DNA of 64,000 bases from Nansenia antarctica. Taxonomy: Eukaryota > Chordata > Actinopteri > Argentiniformes > Microstomatidae. This document shows positions 9,183-21,800 of the stretch, one piece after another. Under the pieces are notes generated by a model. That model searched no databases. It was given only the letters and a program-made list of their open reading frames with translations, and had not been told where the DNA came from. The stretch spans positions 25,990,024-26,054,023 of the forward strand of contig OZ022353.1 of NCBI GenBank assembly GCA_963989245.1, read 5' to 3'. Each line of letters begins with the position of its first letter. Positions within the stretch are counted from its first letter, which is position 1. The position numbers and the translations under genes are program-made.

Positions 9183-11881
9183 GTGTGAAGCCTTTTGCTC
9201 AAAAGTGATCAACGTTTCGTTTTCGGAGTCTCTTTTGACAATCTCTTCGAGAGCTGTTTTCAGTCATTAACAGAGCTGTTCTGAAAGTGTCCAAGCGGCC
9301 TGTTCTTAGAGTGGACTGTTTTTTGCATTCGTTCTCAAGTTATATCAAACTATCAAAGTGTTGTTTTCTGCCTTTCACGAGCACATTTTGACTTGTTGTT
9401 GAATAATCCTATAATGTAACTCTAAATGACAATCAGAGCAACTTGAATTGCGTGTGTGCAGCCTTTTGCTCAAAAGTGATCAACGTTTCGTTTTCGGAGT
9501 CTCTTTTGACAATCTCTTCGAGAGCTGTTTTCAGTCATTAACAGAGCTGTTCTGAAAGTGTCCAAGCGGCCTGTTCTGAGAGTGGACTGTTTTTTGCATT
9601 CGTTCTCAAGTTATATCAAACTATCAAAGTGTTGTTTTCTGCCTTTCACGAGCACATTTTGACTTGTTGTTGAATAATCCTATAATGTAACTCTAAATGA
9701 CAATCAGAGCAACTTGAATTGCGTGTGTGCAGCCTTTTGCTCAAAAGTGATCAACGTTTCGTTTTCAGAGTCTCTTTTGACAATCTCTTCGAGAGCTGTT
9801 TTCAGTCATTAACAGAGCTGTTCTGAAAGTGTCCAAGCGGCCTGTTCTTAGAGTGGACTGTTTTTTGCATTCGTTCTCAAGTTATATCAAACTATCAAAG
9901 TGTTGTTTTCTGCCTTTCACGAGCACATTTTGACTTGTTGTTGAATAATCCTATAATGTAACTCTAAATGACAATCAGAGCAACTTGAATTGCGTGTGTG
10001 CAGCCTTTTGCTCAAAAGTGATCAACGTTTCGTTTCGGAGTCTCTTTTGACAATCTCTTCGAGAGCTGTTTTCAGTCATTAACAGAGCTGTTCTGAAAGT
10101 GTCCAAGCGGCCTGTTCTGAGAGTGGACTGTTTTTTGCATTCGTTCTCAAGTTATATCAAACTATCAAAGTGTTGTTTTCTGCCTTTCACGAGCACATTT
10201 TGACTTGTTGTTGAATAATCCTATAATGTAACTCTAAATGACAATCAGAGCAACTTGAATTGCGTGTGTGCAGCCTTTTGCTCAAAAGTGATCAACGTTT
10301 CGTTTTCAGAGTCTCTTTTGACAATCTCTTCGAGAGCTGTTTTCAGTCATTAACAGAGCTGTTCTGAAAGTGTCCAAGCGGCCTGTTCTTAGAGTGGACT
10401 GTTTTTTGCATTCGTTCTCAAGTTATATCAAACTATCAAAGTGTTGTTTTCTGCCTTTCACGAGCACATTTTGACTTGTTGTTGAATAATCCTATAATGT
10501 TACTCTAAATGACAATCAGAGCAACTTGAATTGCGTGTGTGCAGCCTTTTGCTCAAAAGTAATCAACGTTTCGTTTTCAGAGTCTCTTTTGACAATCACT
10601 TCGAGAGCTGTTTTCAGTCATTAATGGAGCTGTTCTGAAAGTGTCCAAGCGGCCTGTTCTTAGAGTGGACTGTTTTTTGCATTCGTTCTCAAGTTAAATC
10701 AAACTATCAAAGTGTTGTTTTCTGCCTTTCACGAGCACATTTTGACTTGTTGTTGAATAATCCTATAATGTTACTCTAAATGACAATCAGAGCAACTTGA
10801 ATTGCGTGTGTGCAGCCTTTTGCTCAAAAGTAATCAACGTTTCGTTTTCAGAGTCTCTTTTGACAATCTCTTCGAGAGCTGTTTTCAGTCATTAACAGAG
10901 CTGTTCTGAAAGTGTCCAAGCGGCCTGTTCTGAGAGTGGACTGTTTTTGCATTCGTTCTCAAGTTCTATCAGTGTTGTTTTCTGCTTTTCTGGAGCACAT
11001 TTTGACTTGTTGCTGAATGCTCCTATAATGTAACTCTAAATGACAATCAGAGCAACTTGAATTGCGTGTGTGCAGCCTTTTGCTCAAAAGTGATCAACGT
11101 TTCGTTTTCGGAGTCTCTTTTGACAATCTCTTCGAGAGCTGTTTTCAGTCATTAACAGAGCTGTTCTGAAAGTGTCCAAGCGGCCTGTTCTTAGAGTGGA
11201 CTGTTTTTTGCATTCGTTCTCAAGTTATATCAAACTATCAAAGTGTTATTTTCTGCCTTTCACGAGCACATTTTGACTTGTTGTTGAATAATCCTATAAT
11301 GTAACTCTAAATGACAATCAGAGCAACTTGAATTGCGTGTGTGCAGCCTTTTGCTCAAAAGTGATCAACGTTTCGTTTTCAGAGTCTCTTTTGACAATCT
11401 CTTCGAGAGCTGTTTTCAGTCATTAACAGAGCTGTTCTGAAAGTGTCCAAGCGGCCTGTTCTGAGAGTGGACTGTTTTTTGCATTCGTTCTCAAGTTATA
11501 TCAAACTATCAAAGTGTTGTTTTCTGCCTTTCACGAGCACATTTTGACTTGTTGTTGAATAATCCTATAATGTAACTGTAAATGACAATCAGAGCAACTT
11601 GAATTGCGTGTGTGCAGCCTTTTGCTCAAAAGTGATCAACGTTTCGTTTTCAGAGTCTCTTTTGACAATCTCTTCGAGAGCTGTTTTCAGTCATTAACAG
11701 AGCTGTTCTGAAAGTGTCCAAGCGGCCTGTTCTTAGAGTGGACTGTTTTTTGCATTCGTTCTCAAGTTATATCAAACTATCAAAAGTGTTGTTTTCTGCC
11801 TTTCACGAGCACATTTTGACTTGTTGTTGAATAATCCTATAATGTAACTCTAAATGACAATCAGAGCAACTTGAATTGCGT

Positions 11882-14800
11882 GTGTGCGGCCTTTTGCTCA
11901 AAAGTGATCAACGTTTCGTTTTCGGAGTCTCTTTTGACAATCTCTTCGAGAGCTGTTTTCAGTCATTAACAGAGCTGTTCTGAAAGTGTCCAAGCGGCCT
12001 GTTCTGAGAGTGGACTGTTTTTTGCATTCGTTCTCAAGTTATATCAAACTATCAAAGTGTTGTTTTCTGCCTTTCACGAGCACATTTTGACTTGTTGTTG
12101 AATAATCCTATAATGTTACTCTAAATGACAATCAGAGCAACTTGAATTGCGTGTGTGCAGCCTTTTGCTCAAAAGTGATCAACGTTTCGTTTTCGGAGTC
12201 TCTTTTGACAATCTCTTCGAGAGCTGTTTTCAGTCATTAACAGAGCTGTTCTGAAAGTGTCCAAGCGGCCTGTTCTGAGAGTGGACTGTTTTTTGCATTC
12301 GTTCTCAAGTTATATCAAACTATCAAAGTGTTGTTTTCTGCCTTTCACGAGCACATTTTGACTTGTTGTTGAATAATCCTATAATGTAACTCTAAATGAC
12401 AATCAGAGCAACTTGAATTGCGTGTGTGCAGCCTTTTGCTCAAAAGTGATCAACGTTTCGTTTTCGGAGTCTCTTTTGACAATCTCTTCGAGAGCTGTTT
12501 TCAGTCATTAACAGAGCTGTTCTGAAAGTGTCCAAGCGGCCTGTTCTGAGAGTGGACTGTTTTTTGCATTCGTTCTCAAGTTATATCAAACTATCAAAGT
12601 GTTGTTTTCTGCCTTTCACGAGCACATTTTGACTTGTTGTTGAATAATCCTATAATGTAACTCTAAATGACAATCAGAGCAACTTGAATTGCGTGTGTGC
12701 AGCCTTTTGCTCAAAAGTGATCAACGTTTCGTTTTCGGAGTCTCTTTTGACAATCTCTTCGAGAGCTGTTTTCAGTCATTAACAGAGCTGTTCTGAAAGT
12801 GTCCAAGCGGCCTGTTCTGAGAGTGGACTGTTTTTTGCATTCGTTCTCAAGTTATATCAAACTATCAAAGTGTTGTTTTCTGCCTTTCACGAGCACATTT
12901 TGACTTGTTGTTGAATAATCCTATAATGTAACTCTAAATGACAATCAGAGCAACTTGAATTGCGTGTGTGCAGCCTTTTGCTCAAAAGTGATCAACGTTT
13001 CGTTTTCGGAGTCTCTTTTGACAATCTCTTCGAGAGCTGTTTTCAGTCATTAACAGAGCTGTTCTGAAAGTGTCCAAGCGGCCTGTTCTTAGAGTGGACT
13101 GTTTTTTGCATTCGTTCTCAAGTTATATCAAACTATCAAAGTGTTGTTTTCTGCCTTTCACGAGCACATTTTGACTTGTTGTTGAATAATCCTATAATGT
13201 AACTCTAAATGACAATCAGAGCAACTTGAATTGCGTGTGTGCTGCCTTTTGCTCAAAAGTGATCAACGTTTCGTTTTCAGAGTCTCTTTTGACAATCTCT
13301 TCGAGAGCTGTTTTCAGTCATTAACAGAGCTGTTCTGAAAGTGTCCAAGCGGCCTGTTCTTAGAGTGGACTGTTTTTTGCATTCGTTCTCAAGTTATATC
13401 AAACTATCAAAGTGTTGTTTTCTGCCTTTCACGAGCACATTTTGACTTGTTGTTGAATAATCCTATAATGTAACTCTAAATGACAATCAGAGCAACTTGA
13501 ATTGCGTGTGTGCAGCCTTTTGCTCAAAAGTGATCAACGTTTCGTTTTCGGAGTCTCTTTTGACAATCTCTTCGAGAGCTGTTTTCAGTCATTAACAGAG
13601 CTGTTCTGAAAGTGTCCAAGCGGCCTGTTCTGAGAGTGGACTGTTTTTGCATTCGTTCTCAAGTTCTATCAGTGTTGTTTTCTGCTTTTCTGGAGCACAT
13701 TTTGACTTGTTGCTGAATGCTCCTATAATGTAACTCTAAATGACAATCAGAGCAACTTGAATTGCGTGTGTGAAGCCTTTTGCTCAAAAGTGATCAACGT
13801 TTCGTTTTCGGAGTCTCTTTTGACAATCTCTTCGAGAGCTGTTTTCAGTCATTAACAGAGCTGTTCTGAAAGTGTCCAAGCGGCCTGTTCTTAGAGTGGA
13901 CTGTTTTTTGCATTCGTTCTCAAGTTATATCAAACTATCAAAGTGTTGTTTTCTGCCTTTCACGAGCACATTTTGACTTGTTGTTGAATAATCCTATAAT
14001 GTAACTCTAAATGACAATCAGAGCAACTTGAATTGCGTGTGTGCAGCCTTTTGCTCAAAAGTGATCAACGTTTCGTTTTCGGAGTCTCTTTTGACAATCT
14101 CTTCGAGAGCTGTTTTCAGTCATTAACAGAGCTGTTCTGAAAGTGTCCAAGCGGCCTGTTCTGAGAGTGGACTGTTTTTTGCATTCGTTCTCAAGTTATA
14201 TCAAACTATCAAAGTGTTGTTTTCTGCCTTTCACGAGCACATTTTGACTTGTTGTTGAATAATCCTATAATGTAACTCTAAATGACAATCAGAGCAACTT
14301 GAATTGCGTGTGTGCAGCCTTTTGCTCAAAAGTGATCAACGTTTCGTTTTCAGAGTCTCTTTTGACAATCTCTTCGAGAGCTGTTTTCAGTCATTAACAG
14401 AGCTGTTCTGAAAGTGTCCAAGCGGCCTGTTCTTAGAGTGGACTGTTTTTTGCATTCGTTCTCAAGTTATATCAAACTATCAAAGTGTTGTTTTCTGCCT
14501 TTCACGAGCACATTTTGACTTGTTGTTGAATAATCCTATAATGTAACTCTAAATGACAATCAGAGCAACTTGAATTGCGTGTGTGCAGCCTTTTGCTCAA
14601 AAGTGATCAACGTTTCGTTTCGGAGTCTCTTTTGACAATCTCTTCGAGAGCTGTTTTCAGTCATTAACAGAGCTGTTCTGAAAGTGTCCAAGCGGCCTGT
14701 TCTGAGAGTGGACTGTTTTTTGCATTCGTTCTCAAGTTATATCAAACTATCAAAGTGTTGTTTTCTGCCTTTCACGAGCACATTTTGACTTGTTGTTGAA

Positions 14801-16466
14801 TAATCCTATAATGTAACTCTAAATGACAATCAGAGCAACTTGAATTGCGTGTGTGCAGCCTTTTGCTCAAAAGTGATCAACGTTTCGTTTTCAGAGTCTC
14901 TTTTGACAATCTCTTCGAGAGCTGTTTTCAGTCATTAACAGAGCTGTTCTGAAAGTGTCCAAGCGGCCTGTTCTTAGAGTGGACTGTTTTTTGCATTCGT
15001 TCTCAAGTTATATCAAACTATCAAAGTGTTGTTTTCTGCCTTTCACGAGCACATTTTGACTTGTTGTTGAATAATCCTATAATGTTACTCTAAATGACAA
15101 TCAGAGCAACTTGAATTGCGTGTGTGCAGCCTTTTGCTCAAAAGTAATCAACGTTTCGTTTTCAGAGTCTCTTTTGACAATCACTTCGAGAGCTGTTTTC
15201 AGTCATTAATGGAGCTGTTCTGAAAGTGTCCAAGCGGCCTGTTCTTAGAGTGGACTGTTTTTTGCATTCGTTCTCAAGTTAAATCAAACTATCAAAGTGT
15301 TGTTTTCTGCCTTTCACGAGCACATTTTGACTTGTTGTTGAATAATCCTATAATGTTACTCTAAATGACAATCAGAGCAACTTGAATTGCGTGTGTGCAG
15401 CCTTTTGCTCAAAAGTAATCAACGTTTCGTTTTCAGAGTCTCTTTTGACAATCTCTTCGAGAGCTGTTTTCAGTCATTAACAGAGCTGTTCTGAAAGTGT
15501 CCAAGCGGCCTGTTCTGAGAGTGGACTGTTTTTGCATTCGTTCTCAAGTTCTATCAGTGTTGTTTTCTGCTTTTCTGGAGCACATTTTGACTTGTTGCTG
15601 AATGCTCCTATAATGTAACTCTAAATGACAATCAGAGCAACTTGAATTGCGTGTGTGCAGCCTTTTGCTCAAAAGTGATCAACGTTTCGTTTTCGGAGTC
15701 TCTTTTGACAATCTCTTCGAGAGCTGTTTTCAGTCATTAACAGAGCTGTTCTGAAAGTGTCCAAGCGGCCTGTTCTTAGAGTGGACTGTTTTTTGCATTC
15801 GTTCTCAAGTTATATCAAACTATCAAAGTGTTATTTTCTGCCTTTCACGAGCACATTTTGACTTGTTGTTGAATAATCCTATAATGTAACTCTAAATGAC
15901 AATCAGAGCAACTTGAATTGCGTGTGTGCAGCCTTTTGCTCAAAAGTGATCAACGTTTCGTTTTCAGAGTCTCTTTTGACAATCTCTTCGAGAGCTGTTT
16001 TCAGTCATTAACAGAGCTGTTCTGAAAGTGTCCAAGCGGCCTGTTCTGAGAGTGGACTGTTTTTTGCATTCGTTCTCAAGTTATATCAAACTATCAAAGT
16101 GTTGTTTTCTGCCTTTCACGAGCACATTTTGACTTGTTGTTGAATAATCCTATAATGTAACTGTAAATGACAATCAGAGCAACTTGAATTGCGTGTGTGC
16201 AGCCTTTTGCTCAAAAGTGATCAACGTTTCGTTTTCAGAGTCTCTTTTGACAATCTCTTCGAGAGCTGTTTTCAGTCATTAACAGAGCTGTTCTGAAAGT
16301 GTCCAAGCGGCCTGTTCTTAGAGTGGACTGTTTTTTGCATTCGTTCTCAAGTTATATCAAACTATCAAAAGTGTTGTTTTCTGCCTTTCACGAGCACATT
16401 TTGACTTGTTGTTGAATAATCCTATAATGTAACTCTAAATGACAATCAGAGCAACTTGAATTGCGT
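11882..16466 (+). repeat. 17-monomer HOR unit, copy 2 (4585 bp)
   Basis: Near-perfect tandem copy of 7297-11881. Matching markers: cggcc 11882, ctgcc 13237, S at 13508 and 15393, gaagcc 13768, the one-base deletion in the monomer at 14581, ctgtaaat at 16163 and caaaag in the monomer at 16195. Its last six monomers (from 14851) are shared with the next register, where the following unit is cagct instead of cggcc, so the right edge marks a switch of HOR type. Confidence 0.92.
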
Positions 16467-18894
16467 GTGTGCAGCTTTTTGCTCAAAAGTGATCAACGTT
16501 TCGTTTTCAGAGTCTCTTTTGACAATCTCTTCGAGAGCTGTTTTCAGTCATTAACAGAGCTGTTCTGAAAGTGTCCAAGCGGCCTGTTCTTAGAGTGGAC
16601 TGTTTTTTGCATTCGTTCTCAAGTTATATCAAACTATCAAAGTGTTGTTTTCTGCCTTTCACGAGCACATTTTGACTTGTTGTTGAATAATCCTATAATG
16701 TTACTCTAAATGACAATCAGAGCAACTTGAATTGCGTGTGTGCAGCCTTTTGCTCAAAAGTAATCAACGTTTCGTTTTCAGAGTCTCTTTTGACAATCAC
16801 TTCGAGAGCTGTTTTCAGTCATTAATGGAGCTGTTCTGAAAGTGTCCAAGCGGCCTGTTCTTAGAGTGGACTGTTTTTTGCATTCGTTCTCAAGTTAAAT
16901 CAAACTATCAAAGTGTTGTTTTCTGCCTTTCACGAGCACATTTTGACTTGTTGTTGAATAATCCTATAATGTTACTCTAAATGACAATCAGAGCAACTTG
17001 AATTGCGTGTGTGCAGCCTTTTGCTCAAAAGTAATCAACGTTTCGTTTTCAGAGTCTCTTTTGACAATCTCTTCGAGAGCTGTTTTCAGTCATTAACAGA
17101 GCCGTTCTGAAAGTGTCCAAGCGGCCTGTTCTGAGAGTGGACTGTTTTTGCATTCGTTCTCAAGTTCTATCAGTGTTGTTTTCTGCTTTTCTGGAGCACA
17201 TTTTGACTTGTTGCTGAATGCTCCTATAATGTAACTCTAAATGACAATCAGAGCAACTTGAATTGCGTGTGTGCAGCCTTTTGCTCAAAAGTGATCAACG
17301 TTTCGTTTTCGGAGTCTCTTTTGACAATCTCTTCGAGAGCTGTTTTCAGTCATTAACAGAGCTGTTCTGAAAGTGTCCAAGCGGCCTGTTCTTAGAGTGG
17401 ACTGTTTTTTGCATTCGTTCTCAAGTTATATCAAACTATCAAAGTGTTATTTTCTGCCTTTCACGAGCACATTTTGACTTGTTGTTGAATAATCCTATAA
17501 TGTAACTCTAAATGACAATCAGAGCAACTTGAATTGCGTGTGTGCAGCCTTTTGCTCAAAAGTGATCAACGTTTCGTTTTCAGAGTCTCTTTTGACAATC
17601 TCTTCGAGAGCTGTTTTCAGTCATTAACAGAGCTGTTCTGAAAGTGTCCAAGCGGCCTGTTCTGAGAGTGGACTGTTTTTTGCATTCGTTCTCAAGTTAT
17701 ATCAAACTATCAAAGTGTTGTTTTCTGCCTTTCACGAGCACATTTTGACTTGTTGTTGAATAATCCTATAATGTAACTCTAAATGACAATCAGAGCAACT
17801 TGAATTGCGTGTGTGCAGCCTTTTGCTCAAAAGTGATCAACGTTTCGTTTTCAGAGTCTCTTTTGACAATCTCTTCGAGAGCTGTTTTCAGTCATTAACA
17901 GAGCTGTTCTGAAAGTGTCCAAGCGGCCTGTTCTTAGAGTGGACTGTTTTTTGCATTCGTTCTCAAGTTATATCAAACTATCAAAGTGTTGTTTTCTGCC
18001 TTTCACGAGCACATTTTGACTTGTTGTTGAATAATCCTATAATGTAACTCTAAATGACAATCAGAGCAACTTGAATTGCGTGTGTGCAGCCTTTTGCTCA
18101 AAAGTGATCAACGTTTCGTTTTCAGAGTCTCTTTTGACAATCTCTTCGAGAGCTGTTTTCAGTCATTAACAGAGCTGTTCTGAAAGTGTCCAAGCGGCCT
18201 GTTCTTAGAGTGGACTGTTTTTTGCATTCGTTCTCAAGTTATATCAAACTATCAAAGTGTTGTTTTCTGCCTTTCACGAGCACATTTTGACTTGTTGTTG
18301 AATAATCCTATAATGTAACTCTAAATGACAATCAGAGCAACTTGAATTGCGTGTGTGCAGCCTTTTGCTCAAAAGTGATCAACGTTTCGTTTTCAGAGTC
18401 TCTTTTGACAATCTCTTCGAGAGCTGTTTTCAGTCATTAACAGAGCTGTTCTGAAAGTGTCCAAGCGGCCTGTTCTTAGAGTGGACTGTTTTTTGCATTC
18501 GTTCTCAAGTTATATCAAACTATCAAAGTGTTGTTTTCTGCCTTTCACGAGCACATTTTGACTTGTTGTTGAATAATCCTATAATGTTACTCTAAATGAC
18601 AATCAGAGCAACTTGAATTGCGTGTGTGCAGCCTTTTGCTCAAAAGTAATCAACGTTTCGTTTTCAGAGTCTCTTTTGACAATCACTTCGAGAGCTGTTT
18701 TCAGTCATTAATGGAGCTGTTCTGAAAGTGTCCAAGCGGCCTGTTCTTAGAGTGGACTGTTTTTTGCATTCGTTCTCAAGTTATATCAAACTATCAAAGT
18801 GTTGTTTTCTGCCTTTCACGAGCACATTTTGACTTGTTGTTGAATAATCCTATAATGTAACTCTAAATGACAATCAGAGCAACTTGAATTGCGT
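14851..18894 (+). repeat. 15-monomer HOR unit, copy 1 (4044 bp)
   Basis: Order: X, Y, S, Z, W (with ctgtaaat), 272 bp caaaag unit, cagct-X, Y, S (95C), Z, W, two 43A/125T units, X, and a Y/long hybrid at 18624. The first 14 monomers (14851-18623) match 18895-22667 at an offset of 4044 bp, equal to 15 x 271 - 22 + 1. The ctgtaaat, caaaag and cagct features travel together as a linked trio here and at 20207-20511, which supports block copying. Confidence 0.88.
18624..18894 (+). repeat. Hybrid monomer: Y-type 5' half, ordinary 3' half
   Basis: Bases 25A, 62A and 89-90TG are Y markers, but 161T and 236A are those of ordinary long monomers, so the switch lies between bases 91 and 160. The same hybrid occurs at 24554, 26982, 29410, 31838 and 32380. 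I infer an origin by unequal crossover or gene conversion within a monomer, followed by spread with the 9-monomer HOR. It is not seen after 32650. Confidence 0.85.
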
Positions 18895-21800
18895 GTGTGC
18901 AGCCTTTTGCTCAAAAGTGATCAACGTTTCGTTTTCAGAGTCTCTTTTGACAATCTCTTCGAGAGCTGTTTTCAGTCATTAACAGAGCTGTTCTGAAAGT
19001 GTCCAAGCGGCCTGTTCTTAGAGTGGACTGTTTTTTGCATTCGTTCTCAAGTTATATCAAACTATCAAAGTGTTGTTTTCTGCCTTTCACGAGCACATTT
19101 TGACTTGTTGTTGAATAATCCTATAATGTTACTCTAAATGACAATCAGAGCAACTTGAATTGCGTGTGTGCAGCCTTTTGCTCAAAAGTAATCAACGTTT
19201 CGTTTTCAGAGTCTCTTTTGACAATCACTTCGAGAGCTGTTTTCAGTCATTAATGGAGCTGTTCTGAAAGTGTCCAAGCGGCCTGTTCTTAGAGTGGACT
19301 GTTTTTTGCATTCGTTCTCAAGTTAAATCAAACTATCAAAGTGTTGTTTTCTGCCTTTCACGAGCACATTTTGACTTGTTGTTGAATAATCCTATAATGT
19401 TACTCTAAATGACAATCAGAGCAACTTGAATTGCGTGTGTGCAGCCTTTTGCTCAAAAGTAATCAACGTTTCGTTTTCAGAGTCTCTTTTGACAATCTCT
19501 TCGAGAGCTGTTTTCAGTCATTAACAGAGCTGTTCTGAAAGTGTCCAAGCGGCCTGTTCTGAGAGTGGACTGTTTTTGCATTCGTTCTCAAGTTCTATCA
19601 GTGTTGTTTTCTGCTTTTCTGGAGCACATTTTGACTTGTTGCTGAATGCTCCTATAATGTAACTCTAAATGACAATCAGAGCAACTTGAATTGCGTGTGT
19701 GCAGCCTTTTGCTCAAAAGTGATCAACGTTTCGTTTTCGGAGTCTCTTTTGACAATCTCTTCGAGAGCTGTTTTCAGTCATTAACAGAGCTGTTCTGAAA
19801 GTGTCCAAGCGGCCTGTTCTTAGAGTGGACTGTTTTTTGCATTCGTTCTCAAGTTATATCAAACTATCAAAGTGTTATTTTCTGCCTTTCACGAGCACAT
19901 TTTGACTTGTTGTTGAATAATCCTATAATGTAACTCTAAATGACAATCAGAGCAACTTGAATTGCGTGTGTGCAGCCTTTTGCTCAAAAGTGATCAACGT
20001 TTCGTTTTCAGAGTCTCTTTTGACAATCTCTTCGAGAGCTGTTTTCAGTCATTAACAGAGCTGTTCTGAAAGTGTCCAAGCGGCCTGTTCTGAGAGTGGA
20101 CTGTTTTTTGCATTCGTTCTCAAGTTATATCAAACTATCAAAGTGTTGTTTTCTGCCTTTCACGAGCACATTTTGACTTGTTGTTGAATAATCCTATAAT
20201 GTAACTGTAAATGACAATCAGAGCAACTTGAATTGCGTGTGTGCAGCCTTTTGCTCAAAAGTGATCAACGTTTCGTTTTCAGAGTCTCTTTTGACAATCT
20301 CTTCGAGAGCTGTTTTCAGTCATTAACAGAGCTGTTCTGAAAGTGTCCAAGCGGCCTGTTCTTAGAGTGGACTGTTTTTTGCATTCGTTCTCAAGTTATA
20401 TCAAACTATCAAAAGTGTTGTTTTCTGCCTTTCACGAGCACATTTTGACTTGTTGTTGAATAATCCTATAATGTAACTCTAAATGACAATCAGAGCAACT
20501 TGAATTGCGTGTGTGCAGCTTTTTGCTCAAAAGTGATCAACGTTTCGTTTTCAGAGTCTCTTTTGACAATCTCTTCGAGAGCTGTTTTCAGTCATTAACA
20601 GAGCTGTTCTGAAAGTGTCCAAGCGGCCTGTTCTTAGAGTGGACTGTTTTTTGCATTCGTTCTCAAGTTATATCAAACTATCAAAGTGTTGTTTTCTGCC
20701 TTTCACGAGCACATTTTGACTTGTTGTTGAATAATCCTATAATGTTACTCTAAATGACAATCAGAGCAACTTGAATTGCGTGTGTGCAGCCTTTTGCTCA
20801 AAAGTAATCAACGTTTCGTTTTCAGAGTCTCTTTTGACAATCACTTCGAGAGCTGTTTTCAGTCATTAATGGAGCTGTTCTGAAAGTGTCCAAGCGGCCT
20901 GTTCTTAGAGTGGACTGTTTTTTGCATTCGTTCTCAAGTTAAATCAAACTATCAAAGTGTTGTTTTCTGCCTTTCACGAGCACATTTTGACTTGTTGTTG
21001 AATAATCCTATAATGTTACTCTAAATGACAATCAGAGCAACTTGAATTGCGTGTGTGCAGCCTTTTGCTCAAAAGTAATCAACGTTTCGTTTTCAGAGTC
21101 TCTTTTGACAATCTCTTCGAGAGCTGTTTTCAGTCATTAACAGAGCCGTTCTGAAAGTGTCCAAGCGGCCTGTTCTGAGAGTGGACTGTTTTTGCATTCG
21201 TTCTCAAGTTCTATCAGTGTTGTTTTCTGCTTTTCTGGAGCACATTTTGACTTGTTGCTGAATGCTCCTATAATGTAACTCTAAATGACAATCAGAGCAA
21301 CTTGAATTGCGTGTGTGCAGCCTTTTGCTCAAAAGTGATCAACGTTTCGTTTTCGGAGTCTCTTTTGACAATCTCTTCGAGAGCTGTTTTCAGTCATTAA
21401 CAGAGCTGTTCTGAAAGTGTCCAAGCGGCCTGTTCTTAGAGTGGACTGTTTTTTGCATTCGTTCTCAAGTTATATCAAACTATCAAAGTGTTATTTTCTG
21501 CCTTTCACGAGCACATTTTGACTTGTTGTTGAATAATCCTATAATGTAACTCTAAATGACAATCAGAGCAACTTGAATTGCGTGTGTGCAGCCTTTTGCT
21601 CAAAAGTGATCAACGTTTCGTTTTCAGAGTCTCTTTTGACAATCTCTTCGAGAGCTGTTTTCAGTCATTAACAGAGCTGTTCTGAAAGTGTCCAAGCGGC
21701 CTGTTCTGAGAGTGGACTGTTTTTTGCATTCGTTCTCAAGTTATATCAAACTATCAAAGTGTTGTTTTCTGCCTTTCACGAGCACATTTTGACTTGTTGT

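Larger units (their letters stand above)
7297..11881 (+). repeat. 17-monomer HOR unit, copy 1 (4585 bp)
   Basis: Seventeen monomers containing two S units (8923 and 10808), a 270 bp unit (9996, one base lost in the cgttttcgg tract) and a 272 bp unit (11610, an extra A giving caaaag at 11781). Other markers are gaagcc at 9183 and the C-to-G change at 11578 (ctgtaaat). Every one of these markers recurs 4585 bp downstream. The only difference between copies that I saw is base 8850 (T here, G at 13435). Boundaries fall at a monomer junction (cggcc start after caaaag). This is a recent tandem duplication or an assembly duplication; the single difference mildly favours a real duplication. Confidence 0.92.
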
